Below are positions 19,585 through 27,867 of a stretch of 64,000 nt of DNA, piece by piece (position 1 is the stretch's first letter; each line of letters begins with the position of its first letter). The notes below the pieces were generated by a model. That model was not told the origin of the DNA, ran no database searches, and saw nothing but the letters and a program-made list of their open reading frames with translations. The translations under genes were made by a program, and so were the position numbers. The DNA comes from Aliirhizobium smilacinae (GTDB lineage: Bacteria; Pseudomonadota; Alphaproteobacteria; Rhizobiales; Rhizobiaceae): contig NZ_VDMN01000001.1 of the NCBI RefSeq assembly GCF_006335145.1, positions 2,143,388-2,207,387 on the forward strand, in the 5' to 3' direction.

Positions 19585-20592
19585 TTACTTCTTCGCCCAG
19601 AGAATCTTGAACTTGGAGTTACGGCAGGTCTCGCCGTATTCGCGAAAAGCTTCGGCCAGGACCGGTTCGTAAGGCAGGCCGCGATTGGCGACCATCATCA
19701 ACCGGCCGCCCTGCTTCAAGGCACCGGCGGCGGTGCGGATCATCGTGCAGCCCAGTTCCGGATCGGCGGCCTGCGCCTCGTGGAAGGGCGGGTTCATGAT
19801 GACCAGATCGTATTTTTCCTTCGGCGGCTCGGCGCCCAAATCCTGCCAGAAGAAACGTGCCTCCAGATCCGGGGAGTTATGGGCGACGTTCTGCTTGGCG
19901 AATTCCAGCGCCCGGTAGTCAGCCTCGAAAAGATCGATGCGATGAACCCGCGGCGAGCGCTCGGCCAGCATGATCGACAGATAACCCCAGCCCGCGCCGA
20001 AATCGGCAACATTGCCGTCAAAATCGGTCGGGAAACGGCTCGCGAGAAGCTCCGAACCGGCGTCGACGCGCTCGTGGCTGAACATGCCCGGAGCGGCCTG
20101 GTAACGGCCCTCGACGGTCACAGCCGGCTTCTTCAGTGCGCTCAGAGCAGCAGAGACATCTTCCGGCCGTCCGAACCAGATCGCCACGCCATGATATTTC
20201 GGCGCGTAGTCCAGAACGATACCGAGTTTCAGCAGCATGGTGCGGATCGACTGGATACCGTCTTCCTTGCCGCCAGCGACGACGATCAGTCCGCCGACCT
20301 TTACCCGCGCCAGCGCCTCGGCAATGCGGTTCTCGTTGTCGCCGCGATGTTTTCCGCACAGAACCAGCGCAGCATCGTAATCCTCGCCCTCGGGCTCCGG
20401 AAAGGCGTTTTCGCGCAGCGAGCGAAAGAGTGGGCGGAACGGCTGCACGGAGGTGATCTCCGCATCAAAGCCTTCCGGCCGGGCATTGCCGGCCTCGGCG
20501 CCGAGAAAAATCACCCGCTCGCCTTTACCGGGCATGGGCACGGCATCGGTAGCGAAAGGATGGAAGAGGGTTTTCAGGGCGTCGCGGCTCAT
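19585..20592 (-). CDS. Class I SAM-dependent methyltransferase (RsmC-like)
   Basis: A 335-residue protein organised like RsmC, the 16S rRNA m2G1207 methyltransferase: an N-terminal non-catalytic domain, then a C-terminal SAM-binding domain. Motif I is GNVADFGAGWGYLSIMLAER, and the N6/N2-type catalytic motif is VIMNPPFHEAQ. RNA methylation is the likely role, though the target is unproven. An isolated gene between the Sel1 gene and pnp. Confidence 0.82.
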   Translation of the reverse strand: MSRDALKTLFHPFATDAVPMPGKGERVIFLGAEAGNARPEGFDAEITSVQPFRPLFRSLRENAFPEPEGEDYDAALVLCGKHRGDNENRIAEALARVKVGGLIVVAGGKEDGIQSIRTMLLKLGIVLDYAPKYHGVAIWFGRPEDVSAALSALKKPAVTVEGRYQAAPGMFSHERVDAGSELLASRFPTDFDGNVADFGAGWGYLSIMLAERSPRVHRIDLFEADYRALEFAKQNVAHNSPDLEARFFWQDLGAEPPKEKYDLVIMNPPFHEAQAADPELGCTMIRTAAGALKQGGRLMMVANRGLPYEPVLAEAFREYGETCRNSKFKILWAKK

Positions 20593-20688
20593 GGGTGCGG
20601 ACCTTAGTGGAGAGAGTGTATGTCTACGAATAAAGAAAAGGCGCGGAAGAAGAAACTTCCGCGCCTCTCGTTTTGATTAAGCGAAAGC

Positions 20689-22824
20689 TTATTCGGCGGC
20701 GGCGTCGCCGTCGGCTCTCTTGATTTCCTGGCCGGTGGCCTGATCTACGACCTTCATCGACAGGCGAACCTTGCCGCGCTCATCGAAGCCCATCAGCTTG
20801 ACCCAGACCTTGTCGCCTTCCTTGACGATGTCGGAGGTCTTGGCAACGCGCTCGGAAGCGAGCTGCGAGATATGGACGAGGCCGTCACGGGCGCCGAAGA
20901 AGTTGACGAAGGCGCCGAAATCGGCGGTCTTCACAACGGTGCCTTCATAGATGACGCCAACTTCAGGCTCGGCAACGATCGAGTGGATCCACTTGCGGGC
21001 CGCTTCGATTTCCTTGCCGGAAGACGAGGCGATCTTGACGGTGCCGTCGTCCTCGATGTTGATCTTGGCGCCGGTCTTTTCGACGATTTCGCGGATGACC
21101 TTGCCGCCCGAACCGATGACTTCACGGATCTTGTCGACCGGGATGTTCATCACTTCGATGCGCGGAGCAAATTCGCCGAGCTGCGAACGGCCTTCGGTGA
21201 TGGCGTTGGCCATTTCGCCGAGGATGTGGGTACGACCGCCCTGTGCCTGGGCAAGTGCGACCTTCATGATCTCTTCGGTGATACCGGCGATCTTGATGTC
21301 CATCTGCAGCGAGGTGATGCCGTCGGCAGTACCTGCAACCTTGAAGTCCATGTCGCCGAGGTGGTCTTCGTCGCCGAGGATGTCGGAGAGAACAGCAAAA
21401 CGGTCACCTTCGAGGATCAGGCCCATGGCAATACCGGCAACCGGCTTGGCCAAGGGAACGCCTGCATCCATCAGGGCGAGCGAAGTGCCGCAGACGGTTG
21501 CCATCGAGGACGAGCCGTTCGACTCGGTGATCTCGGAGACGACGCGCAGCGTGTAGGGGAACTGTTCAGCCGAAGGCAGCATCGGACGGATAGCGCGCCA
21601 TGCGAGCTTGCCGTGACCGATTTCGCGACGGCCTGGGGAGCCCATGCGGCCGGTTTCGCCAACCGAGTAGGGAGGGAAGTTGTAATGGAGCAGGAAGCGC
21701 TCCTTGTACATGCCTGTCAGGCTGTCAACGTACTGTTCGTCTTCGCCGGTGCCGAGCGTCGCAACAACGATCGCCTGGGTTTCGCCGCGGGTGAACAGAG
21801 CCGAACCGTGGGTGCGCGGCAGGAGGCCGACTTCCGAAACGATCGGGCGAACCGTGACGAGGTCACGACCGTCGATACGGCTCTTGGTGTCGAGGATGTT
21901 CCAGCGAACGATCTTCGCCTGAAGATGCTTGAAGGTCGCGCCGATGACTTCGGCGGTGTATTTCGGCTCTACGCCTTCCGGGAAGAAGTGAGCCTTGACC
22001 TTTGCCTTGACGGCATCGACGGCAGCGTAACGATCAGCCTTCTGGGTGATCTTGTAGCCTTCGCGCAGCTCGGCTTCGAAATGCTTGAGCATTTCGGCTT
22101 CGAGTTCGGAATAGTCTTCCGGCTGGAAGTCGCGCGGTTCCTTGGCAGCCACTTCGGCGAGCTTGATGATCGCATCGATGACCGGCTGAAAACCACGGTG
22201 GCCGAACATTACGGCGCCGAGCATGACGTCTTCGTTCAGTTCCTTGGCTTCCGATTCAACCATCAGGACGGCGTCCTGGGTGCCGGCGACGACGAGATCG
22301 AGAACCGATTCTTCCATCTCGTCGAGATGCGGGTTCAGGATGTATTCGCCGTTGATGTAGCCGACGCGTGCGCCGCCGACCGGGCCCATGAAGGGAACGC
22401 CGGAGAGCGTCAGCGCTGCGGAAGCGGCAACCATCGACAATACGTCGGGATCGTTTTCAAGGTCGTGCTGGACGACGGTGACGACGACCTGGGTGTCGTT
22501 CTTGTAGCCTTCCGGGAAGAGCGGACGGATCGGACGGTCGATCAGGCGGGAAACCAGCGTTTCCTTTTCCGACGGACGACCTTCGCGCTTGAAATAGCCA
22601 CCCGGGATCTTGCCGGCGGCATAGGTCTTTTCCTGGTAGTTGACGGTCAGCGGGAAGAAGTCCTGGCCCGGCTTCGGCGACTTGGCCGAAACGACGGTGG
22701 CGAGAACGACGGTTTCGCCGTAGGTGGCGAGAACGGCGCCATCAGCCTGGCGGGCGATCTTGCCCGTTTCCAGCTTCAGCGTACGGCCGGCCCATTCGAT
22801 TTCGACGGAGTGGGTATTGAACAT
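20689..22824 (-). CDS. pnp: Polynucleotide phosphorylase
   Basis: A 711-residue 3'-5' exoribonuclease of the RNA degradosome. Two RNase PH domains ([20 protein letters not shown] at the start; [20 protein letters not shown] in the second) are followed by a KH domain ([20 protein letters not shown]) and an S1 domain ([20 protein letters not shown]). I start at ATG 22824 where homology begins; 21 extra residues from 22887 are not family-like. It lies downstream of rpsO in the conserved rbfA-truB-rpsO-pnp order. Confidence 0.97.
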   Translation of the reverse strand: MFNTHSVEIEWAGRTLKLETGKIARQADGAVLATYGETVVLATVVSAKSPKPGQDFFPLTVNYQEKTYAAGKIPGGYFKREGRPSEKETLVSRLIDRPIRPLFPEGYKNDTQVVVTVVQHDLENDPDVLSMVAASAALTLSGVPFMGPVGGARVGYINGEYILNPHLDEMEESVLDLVVAGTQDAVLMVESEAKELNEDVMLGAVMFGHRGFQPVIDAIIKLAEVAAKEPRDFQPEDYSELEAEMLKHFEAELREGYKITQKADRYAAVDAVKAKVKAHFFPEGVEPKYTAEVIGATFKHLQAKIVRWNILDTKSRIDGRDLVTVRPIVSEVGLLPRTHGSALFTRGETQAIVVATLGTGEDEQYVDSLTGMYKERFLLHYNFPPYSVGETGRMGSPGRREIGHGKLAWRAIRPMLPSAEQFPYTLRVVSEITESNGSSSMATVCGTSLALMDAGVPLAKPVAGIAMGLILEGDRFAVLSDILGDEDHLGDMDFKVAGTADGITSLQMDIKIAGITEEIMKVALAQAQGGRTHILGEMANAITEGRSQLGEFAPRIEVMNIPVDKIREVIGSGGKVIREIVEKTGAKINIEDDGTVKIASSSGKEIEAARKWIHSIVAEPEVGVIYEGTVVKTADFGAFVNFFGARDGLVHISQLASERVAKTSDIVKEGDKVWVKLMGFDERGKVRLSMKVVDQATGQEIKRADGDAAAE

Positions 22825-22944
22825 ATGTTGTCCTTCAACGCGGGAAACGGCGTCTCGCCCCAGCATTTCTGCAAAGGGCGGCAACACACTTCACCGCAAT
22901 CATTGCGACACATCACGGGCAAGACAACGAGAGGCTTTTCAAAC

Positions 22945-22973
22945 TGACCGAAGCCGCCTAGCGGCTTCGGTCA
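22945..22973 (-). terminator. 13-bp hairpin in the rpsO-pnp spacer
   Basis: TGACCGAAGCCGC and GCGGCTTCGGTCA are perfect complements with a 3-nt loop. A flanking GCTTTT/AAAAGC pair could compete or extend it. On the minus strand only a short GTTTG follows, so it is more likely an attenuator, RNase III site or mRNA stabiliser upstream of pnp than a full terminator. E. coli pnp is autoregulated through a comparable leader hairpin. Confidence 0.6.
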
Positions 22974-23082
22974 AAAGCATCCTGCAATCCTGCCCCATGA
23001 CAGATCTGGTTTTGGTGGCGAAACCGGCCCATCCGGGTCCACCTTAGGCTTTGGCACCTTCATAAAGGTACCGAAAAGTGAT

Positions 23083-23115
23083 CCGGCGGGCACTTCACGA
23101 GGAAATGCCCGCCGG
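23083..23115 (-). terminator. Hairpin terminator/attenuator directly after rpsO
   Basis: A 10-bp perfect stem, CCGGCGGGCA / TGCCCGCCGG, has a 13-nt loop and, read leftward, is followed by ATCACTTTTC. It starts 8 bp past the rpsO stop and probably reduces read-through into pnp. Confidence 0.7.
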
Positions 23116-23122
23116 GACCATA

Positions 23123-23392
23123 TTAGCGGCGCACGCCCAGGCTGGTGATCAGCTTGGTGTAACGGCCTTCGTCCTTCTTCTTGAGATAATCAAGAAGCGA
23201 ACGACGGCTCGAAACCATGGTCAGAAGGCCACGACGGGAGTGGTTGTCCTTCTTGTGACCCTTGAAGTGTTCCGTCAGATTGTTGATCCGCTCGGTGAGG
23301 ATCGCAACCTGGACTTCCGGCGAACCGGTGTCGCCTTCGACGGTTGCGTATTCCTTGATGAGTTCGGCCTTGCGCTCTGCAGTGATCGACAT
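23123..23392 (-). CDS. rpsO: 30S ribosomal protein S15
   Basis: An 89-residue primary 16S rRNA-binding protein, exactly the usual length. It starts [20 protein letters not shown] and contains [20 protein letters not shown], the rRNA-binding helix region. ATG 23392 is chosen over 23431 because the extra 13 residues are not part of S15. It lies between truB and pnp in conserved order. Confidence 0.98.
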   Translation of the reverse strand: MSITAERKAELIKEYATVEGDTGSPEVQVAILTERINNLTEHFKGHKKDNHSRRGLLTMVSSRRSLLDYLKKKDEGRYTKLITSLGVRR

Positions 23393-23556
23393 CGTCTGAT
23401 CCTTTATGAGAAGAGGAAATAGGGTCGCCAAAGGCCGGGATGTCGTCCAGCCTTGGCCGTGAAAAGCCTCGTAAACCGAAAGCTTGCGGGGCCTATAGAC
23501 GAATTTCAGGTAAAAGGAAAGAGCCGTGAATCGAGCGAGGGGATCCGTCCAACCGC

Positions 23557-24486
23557 TTACCCAAACACGCGCTTCGGGCGGAATTCGCCTTGGCCGATCT
23601 CTCCGATGGCAATCAGCCGGCCGCGTACGGTCGCATAGGCTTCCGGCTCCTCGACCGGCGCGGCGTTGCCGCGCAGGATGATCGGATTGCCCATCTTGAT
23701 ACGATGGGCCTGTTCTTCCGTCACCGGCAGATGCGGAAGACTGGACAGCGCTTCGGCGGTATCGATCAGATAAGCATCGAGTGCGGCGAGACGCTCGTCA
23801 CGATCCTCGATCTGTTCCAGCGCCACGAGATCGGCGAGCGGCACCATCCTGTCCTCGCCGAAGGGAGCGACGAAGGTGCGGCGGAGATTGGAGATATGGC
23901 CGTAGCAACCGAGCTCGCGACCGAAATCGCGGGCAAGCGAACGGACATAGGTACCCTTGCCGCATTCGACTTCGAAATAGGCCTCGTCTGCCGTGACGCC
24001 GAGCAACGTAAGCCGGAAAATCTCGACTTCGCGCGACGGGATCTCGACCGTCTCGCCTTCGCGTGCCAGATCGTAGGCACGCTCGCCGGCGATTTTGATG
24101 GCGGAAAACTGCGGCGGGATCTGGCTGATGACGCCGGTATATTTCGGCAGGAGATCGCGGATCGCCTGCTCATCCGGACGCGTATCGGACGAGGCCGTCA
24201 CCTCACCCTCGAGGTCGTCGGTCGCACGCTCTTCACCCCAGCTCACGGTGAATTCGTAGATCTTGCGGCCGTCCATGACGTAGGGGACGGTCTTGGTCGC
24301 ATCGCCCAGCGCGATCGGCAGCATGCCCGAGGCAAGCGGATCGAGCGTACCGGCATGACCGGCCTTCTGGGCGTTGAGCAGCCACTTGATCTTGGAGACG
24401 GCTTCGGTCGAACCGAAGTCCACCGGCTTGTCGAGGATAAGCCAGCCGGAAACCGCCCGGCCCTTGGGTTTGCGTGGTTTGGACAT
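23557..24486 (-). CDS. truB: tRNA pseudouridine(55) synthase
   Basis: A 309-residue pseudouridine synthase. The catalytic aspartate lies in [20 protein letters not shown], with [15 protein letters not shown] and [17 protein letters not shown] as further TruB motifs. It modifies U55 in the tRNA T-loop. The start [20 protein letters not shown] at 24486 fits the family; an earlier in-frame start (24606) would overlap rbfA. It begins 22 bp after the rbfA stop. Confidence 0.96.
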   Translation of the reverse strand: MSKPRKPKGRAVSGWLILDKPVDFGSTEAVSKIKWLLNAQKAGHAGTLDPLASGMLPIALGDATKTVPYVMDGRKIYEFTVSWGEERATDDLEGEVTASSDTRPDEQAIRDLLPKYTGVISQIPPQFSAIKIAGERAYDLAREGETVEIPSREVEIFRLTLLGVTADEAYFEVECGKGTYVRSLARDFGRELGCYGHISNLRRTFVAPFGEDRMVPLADLVALEQIEDRDERLAALDAYLIDTAEALSSLPHLPVTEEQAHRIKMGNPIILRGNAAPVEEPEAYATVRGRLIAIGEIGQGEFRPKRVFG

Positions 24487-24508
24487 GCGTTCTTTCAGAT
24501 TGTGCTTG

Positions 24509-24916
24509 TTATTCGTCGTCGCCCTTCGTCTCGCCGAGATCCCTCTGGACCTCCGGCGAACGAAGCAGTTCGTCGATCTTCTTGTAGTTGTCGAAGCTCG
24601 TGTCATCGCGGAAGCGGACTTCCGGCATGTATTTCATCTGCTTCAGCGGACCGCCGAGCCGGCCGCGGATATATTTTGCATGACGGTTGAGAGTATCGAT
24701 CACTGCCTGATGATCGGGCAGTCCAAGCGGCGTCACATAGGCAGTCGCGATCTTCAGGTCGGGCGACATACGCACTTCCGACACTGAGATCACCGTCTTT
24801 TCGATCAGGTCGTCGCGCACTTCGCCGCGCTGCAGAACCTGGGTGATGGCGGCGCGAACCTGCTCGCCAACACGAAGCATGCGCTGGGAGGGCGCCGAAG
24901 AAGTAGCCTTTGCCAT
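24509..24916 (-). CDS. rbfA: Ribosome-binding factor A
   Basis: A 135-residue KH-like 30S maturation factor. [20 protein letters not shown] at the start, [18 protein letters not shown] in the middle and [20 protein letters not shown] at the end are RbfA signatures. ATG 24916 (MAKATSSAP) is preferred to 24988. Normally infB lies just upstream in alphaproteobacteria; here the upstream neighbour is a chemotaxis-like gene 187 bp away. Confidence 0.95.
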   Translation of the reverse strand: MAKATSSAPSQRMLRVGEQVRAAITQVLQRGEVRDDLIEKTVISVSEVRMSPDLKIATAYVTPLGLPDHQAVIDTLNRHAKYIRGRLGGPLKQMKYMPEVRFRDDTSFDNYKKIDELLRSPEVQRDLGETKGDDE

Positions 24917-25103
24917 GTTTAATCTCTTTGCTAACGCCGCCGGGGTTCGTCCCGCCAGGGTGAGACCCCAGGGCGCCTTTTCAATCAAGGGGCGTCAAAT
25001 GACCCACAGCCGGCCAAAGGTCAAGGCGCAGGTGTCGATAAATCACGCCCTGGCTCTGCAGGATGCAGGCTCCGATCTTCAGAAATGAGGGCCGTATGCC
25101 CTA

Positions 25104-26843
25104 TCAGAACAGGGCGTCGTCGATGTCATCGTCGCTCATCACGGCAGCAACCACCGCCGTCTCGGCCGGAGGTGCGGTTCCCAGAATGGCTGCATGCAGC
25201 TCGCGTTCGGAGACCATCGTATAAAGCCGGGCGATGCGACCGCCAAGATCGGCCAGCGCCGGCTCCAGCCCGGCTGACGGCTCGGCAATTTCGACCATAG
25301 AGATTTCATCGGCGCAGCTGCGCAGGACTTCGCCGAGTTCGGCCTGAAAATCGAGACGCGAAAGGCAATTCTCCATCTGATCGATGGCGACACCGCTCTG
25401 CTCGCTCAGCGCATCCATCTCGCTATCCATCCGGTCGCCGACGGCGCGGATATTCTGCATTGCCCTGGCCAAACGATCGTCCAGCAGTTCCTGACCGCCA
25501 TCATCATGGCCGATATCGAGCTTGTCCGAGGCCGTTTCCAGGGTTTTCAGCTCGACCAGCACGTTCTCTGCGGTTTCATCCAGCCGCGCTGCGAAATTGC
25601 GCAATTCTGCCGTGACGACGTTGAGCGCCTTGCCGTGCTCTCCGATCTTGCCGCAGCGAAGATTGGTGTTCAATGCCATATAATGGATGTCGGTGCGCAC
25701 CAACTGCAGCAACCCGACGCCATTGATGAGTTCGCGAACCGTGGTTCCGGTCGAGCGGCTGAGTTCGCCCGCCTCCAGCGCGACGGCTTCGATCTCGCTT
25801 ACCGCTTCGCGGGCCACGCCGACATTGCCTTCCAGGCGGCGCATCGCGTTGTCGCCGCCACTTTCGGTCATCACCCGGCGCAGGCTATCGATCTCGGCGA
25901 GGTCCGAACGAAAGCTCGCGACGGTCTTGACGATCTTTGCCGTGTCGCGGTCGAAATCGTCGATCGACTGGCTGAGCTGCAGAGCGACGAGGTTGGTGAT
26001 GATCGATGACAGATTTGCCCTGTCTTCCGCCGTCAGCGTTGCCGCCTCGGTTTCAACATAGCTTTCCATGAGTGATAGCGAACTCTGGCAATGTTCGATA
26101 CGCTGGCGGGTGATGTCGCCGATCTGCATCGCCGACAGAACGGAAGCCAGCTTGCCCTGAATGCCGGCCGCAATCTTGCGAACCCGTGCCGCCCGCTCGA
26201 CAAGCACTTTCTGCTGCGTGCTGATTTCGGCACCGCCCGTCGAAAGACCCGTAACGATGTCGGGAATGGTCGCTTCATATCGCTGAATGGTGGTCGCGCC
26301 GCGTTCCATGACGGAACCCAGACCGGAGCCGAGAGACTTCAGCTGGTCGCCGAACTCGTTCACCTGCCTTGTGCCGGTGTGGATGCGTTCGAGAATCTCT
26401 TCGGCAAATCCGGCAAAATCATCAATGCCTGCCCCGGTGATCTTGGCCGTCACCGCGAACGTGCGCAGATAACGCATGGTTTCCTGCATGTCGGCCACAT
26501 GCGGACGAAGATTGCGTTCCGCCCCCGAGATATCGACAAAACCCGCCTGGCGCGCGGTTTCGATCTTGCTGAGTTCGGAAAGCCGGCCAACCGTTTGCTG
26601 CAGTTCGGCCATGGTCTTGGCTGCGGTTTCCTCGTCGAGCGATCCGGTGATCTGGTCGAGTGATCCGGTCAGCTTGTTGAGGACGTCCAGAACGGAAAGA
26701 AGTGCCGCACCACCGTCGAGGAAACGCTCTTCCAGACGAACTCGTGCCGTCTCCATCCGCTCCACGAGGCCCGAAACCGGGGCCAGACCTTCAAAAAGCT
26801 CGGTCCTATTCACCAAAACTGCCGCAACTGCCACTTCGGCCAC
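25104..26843 (-). CDS. Soluble receptor-like coiled-coil protein with degenerate MCP signalling tip
   Basis: A 579-residue protein with no signal peptide or membrane segment and long helical coiled-coil stretches. Residues about 250-265 carry IGDITRQRIEHCQ, seen in soluble chemotaxis proteins. The segment YMALNTNLRCGKIGEHGKAL-NVVTAELRNFAARL aligns with the methyl-accepting protein hairpin tip but has lost the NAAIEAARAG part that contacts CheA/CheW, while keeping GEHGK and VVxxELR. The C-terminus is acidic (SDDDIDDALF). It faces the che operon across a shared regulatory region, so a role as scaffold, inhibitor or alternative receptor is inferred. A named function is not established. Confidence 0.72.
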   Translation of the reverse strand: MAEVAVAAVLVNRTELFEGLAPVSGLVERMETARVRLEERFLDGGAALLSVLDVLNKLTGSLDQITGSLDEETAAKTMAELQQTVGRLSELSKIETARQAGFVDISGAERNLRPHVADMQETMRYLRTFAVTAKITGAGIDDFAGFAEEILERIHTGTRQVNEFGDQLKSLGSGLGSVMERGATTIQRYEATIPDIVTGLSTGGAEISTQQKVLVERAARVRKIAAGIQGKLASVLSAMQIGDITRQRIEHCQSSLSLMESYVETEAATLTAEDRANLSSIITNLVALQLSQSIDDFDRDTAKIVKTVASFRSDLAEIDSLRRVMTESGGDNAMRRLEGNVGVAREAVSEIEAVALEAGELSRSTGTTVRELINGVGLLQLVRTDIHYMALNTNLRCGKIGEHGKALNVVTAELRNFAARLDETAENVLVELKTLETASDKLDIGHDDGGQELLDDRLARAMQNIRAVGDRMDSEMDALSEQSGVAIDQMENCLSRLDFQAELGEVLRSCADEISMVEIAEPSAGLEPALADLGGRIARLYTMVSERELHAAILGTAPPAETAVVAAVMSDDDIDDALF

Positions 26844-27172
26844 CCTTTACGCTCTGCCGGGACTCTTGAGTCCTTATCGGCAACGATTTGCCCTGTTCAT
26901 TATGGGACAACTCTCCGCCAGCCGGAAAAGCCGGTTCTGGGCACGGGTCGTCCTCACATGCGGACAATCTGCGTCGGCGACAGTTAACCGGGTCGAAACA
27001 GCCCGCCGGTTTCGGCGCTCGTGGTTAATTTTCAGAAGATATGAATATGATCTAAATGCGAATGATGACTAATGCACATGAAAACTCACTGGCGCCAATT
27101 AACCTCTGATTAAGCATGATGGCCCAAATTTGGCAGGCTATTTCAGCATATTCTAAGGCTTTTGGAGCAGGT
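26844..27172. other. Divergent intergenic region controlling the chemosensory genes
   Basis: These 329 bp lack a credible gene. The right half is AT-rich for this genome (27020-27160). It holds a full CtrA-type site and a CCAAATTTGG palindrome near 27124. The GGAG ribosome site of the STAS gene is at 27164-27167. Promoters for both directions must lie here. Confidence 0.7.
27099..27113 (+). promoter_or_regulatory. CtrA-type binding site
   Basis: TTAA-CCTCTGA-TTAA is an exact TTAA-N7-TTAA match to the CtrA consensus, lying 60 bp upstream of the STAS start. CtrA controls motility and cell-cycle genes in alphaproteobacteria. It is the only full match I noticed in this window. Confidence 0.6.
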
Positions 27173-27502
27173 ATGAATATTGCAGGCCAAAACGAAGCAT
27201 GCCTCCGCTTGCCTGAAAACCTGACGGTCCGGGCGATCATCCCGGTGCGCGAGGACATGCTGACATTCATCGACGCACACGAGACCGCCACGATCGAGCT
27301 GGCGGATGAGGTGCAGGTCGACATCAGCTTCATCCAGATCATCGAGGCGGCCCGCGTTTACGCCAGTACGGCCGGCAAGCAGATCACGCTTGCGCAGCCG
27401 GCAAGCGGTGCGCTTCTCGAAACGCTCCGCAGAAGCGGTTTTCTGGAAGGCATGTCGGACGACGACGCGAAATTCTGGCTTCATCAAGGGAAAATTCAAT
27501 GA
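27173..27502 (+). CDS. STAS domain protein of the chemosensory operon
   Basis: A 109-residue single-domain STAS protein: IELADEVQVDISFIQIIEAARVYAS is the central beta-strand/helix, followed by ITLAQPASGALLETLRRSGF. At the place of the anti-sigma-antagonist phospho-serine the sequence is VDISFIQ, so the usual acceptor serine is not conserved in register. The ATG at 27173 has GGAG 5 bases upstream. It overlaps cheY by 4 bp. STAS proteins occur in several alternative chemosensory operons, but their role is poorly defined. Confidence 0.85.
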   Translation: MNIAGQNEACLRLPENLTVRAIIPVREDMLTFIDAHETATIELADEVQVDISFIQIIEAARVYASTAGKQITLAQPASGALLETLRRSGFLEGMSDDDAKFWLHQGKIQ

Positions 27503-27867
27503 GTGCCAACATCCTGACCGTCGACGATTCGGCGAGCATTCGCCTGACGACGAGGGTCGCGCTTTCCAATGCCGGCTATCAGGTCACGGAGGCCGTCGAT
27601 GGCGTCGATGGCATCGCCAAGCTCAATGCCGGACAGTTCGATTTGGTCGTCACCGACCTCAACATGCCCAACATGGACGGCCTGACGATGATCCGCGAAT
27701 TGCGGAAACTAACGGCACACACGGGCGTTCCGGTGATCTTCCTCACCACCGAATCAGATGGTGAGATCAAGCAGCAGGCCAAGGCCGCCGGCGCGACCGG
27801 CTGGCTGACCAAACCCTTCGACCCGGAAAGCCTGGTGAAGATCGTCAAGAAGGTGCTCGGCAAATGA
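27499..27867 (+). CDS. cheY: CheY-like response regulator
   Basis: A 122-residue stand-alone receiver. The acidic pair is D9/D10 (TVDDSASIR), the phosphoacceptor is D53 (VVTDLNMPNMDG), the switch threonine lies in VIFLTTES and the lysine in WLTKPFDPE. It overlaps the STAS gene and cheA by 4 bp each, implying coupled translation. It probably carries CheA's output or serves as phosphate sink. Confidence 0.93.
   Translation: MSANILTVDDSASIRLTTRVALSNAGYQVTEAVDGVDGIAKLNAGQFDLVVTDLNMPNMDGLTMIRELRKLTAHTGVPVIFLTTESDGEIKQQAKAAGATGWLTKPFDPESLVKIVKKVLGK

Noticed and set aside
20872..22947. A 691-codon open frame on the plus strand, antisense to pnp
   Set aside because: It mirrors the pnp codons in a GC-rich genome, has no recognisable domain, and pnp itself is unmistakable.
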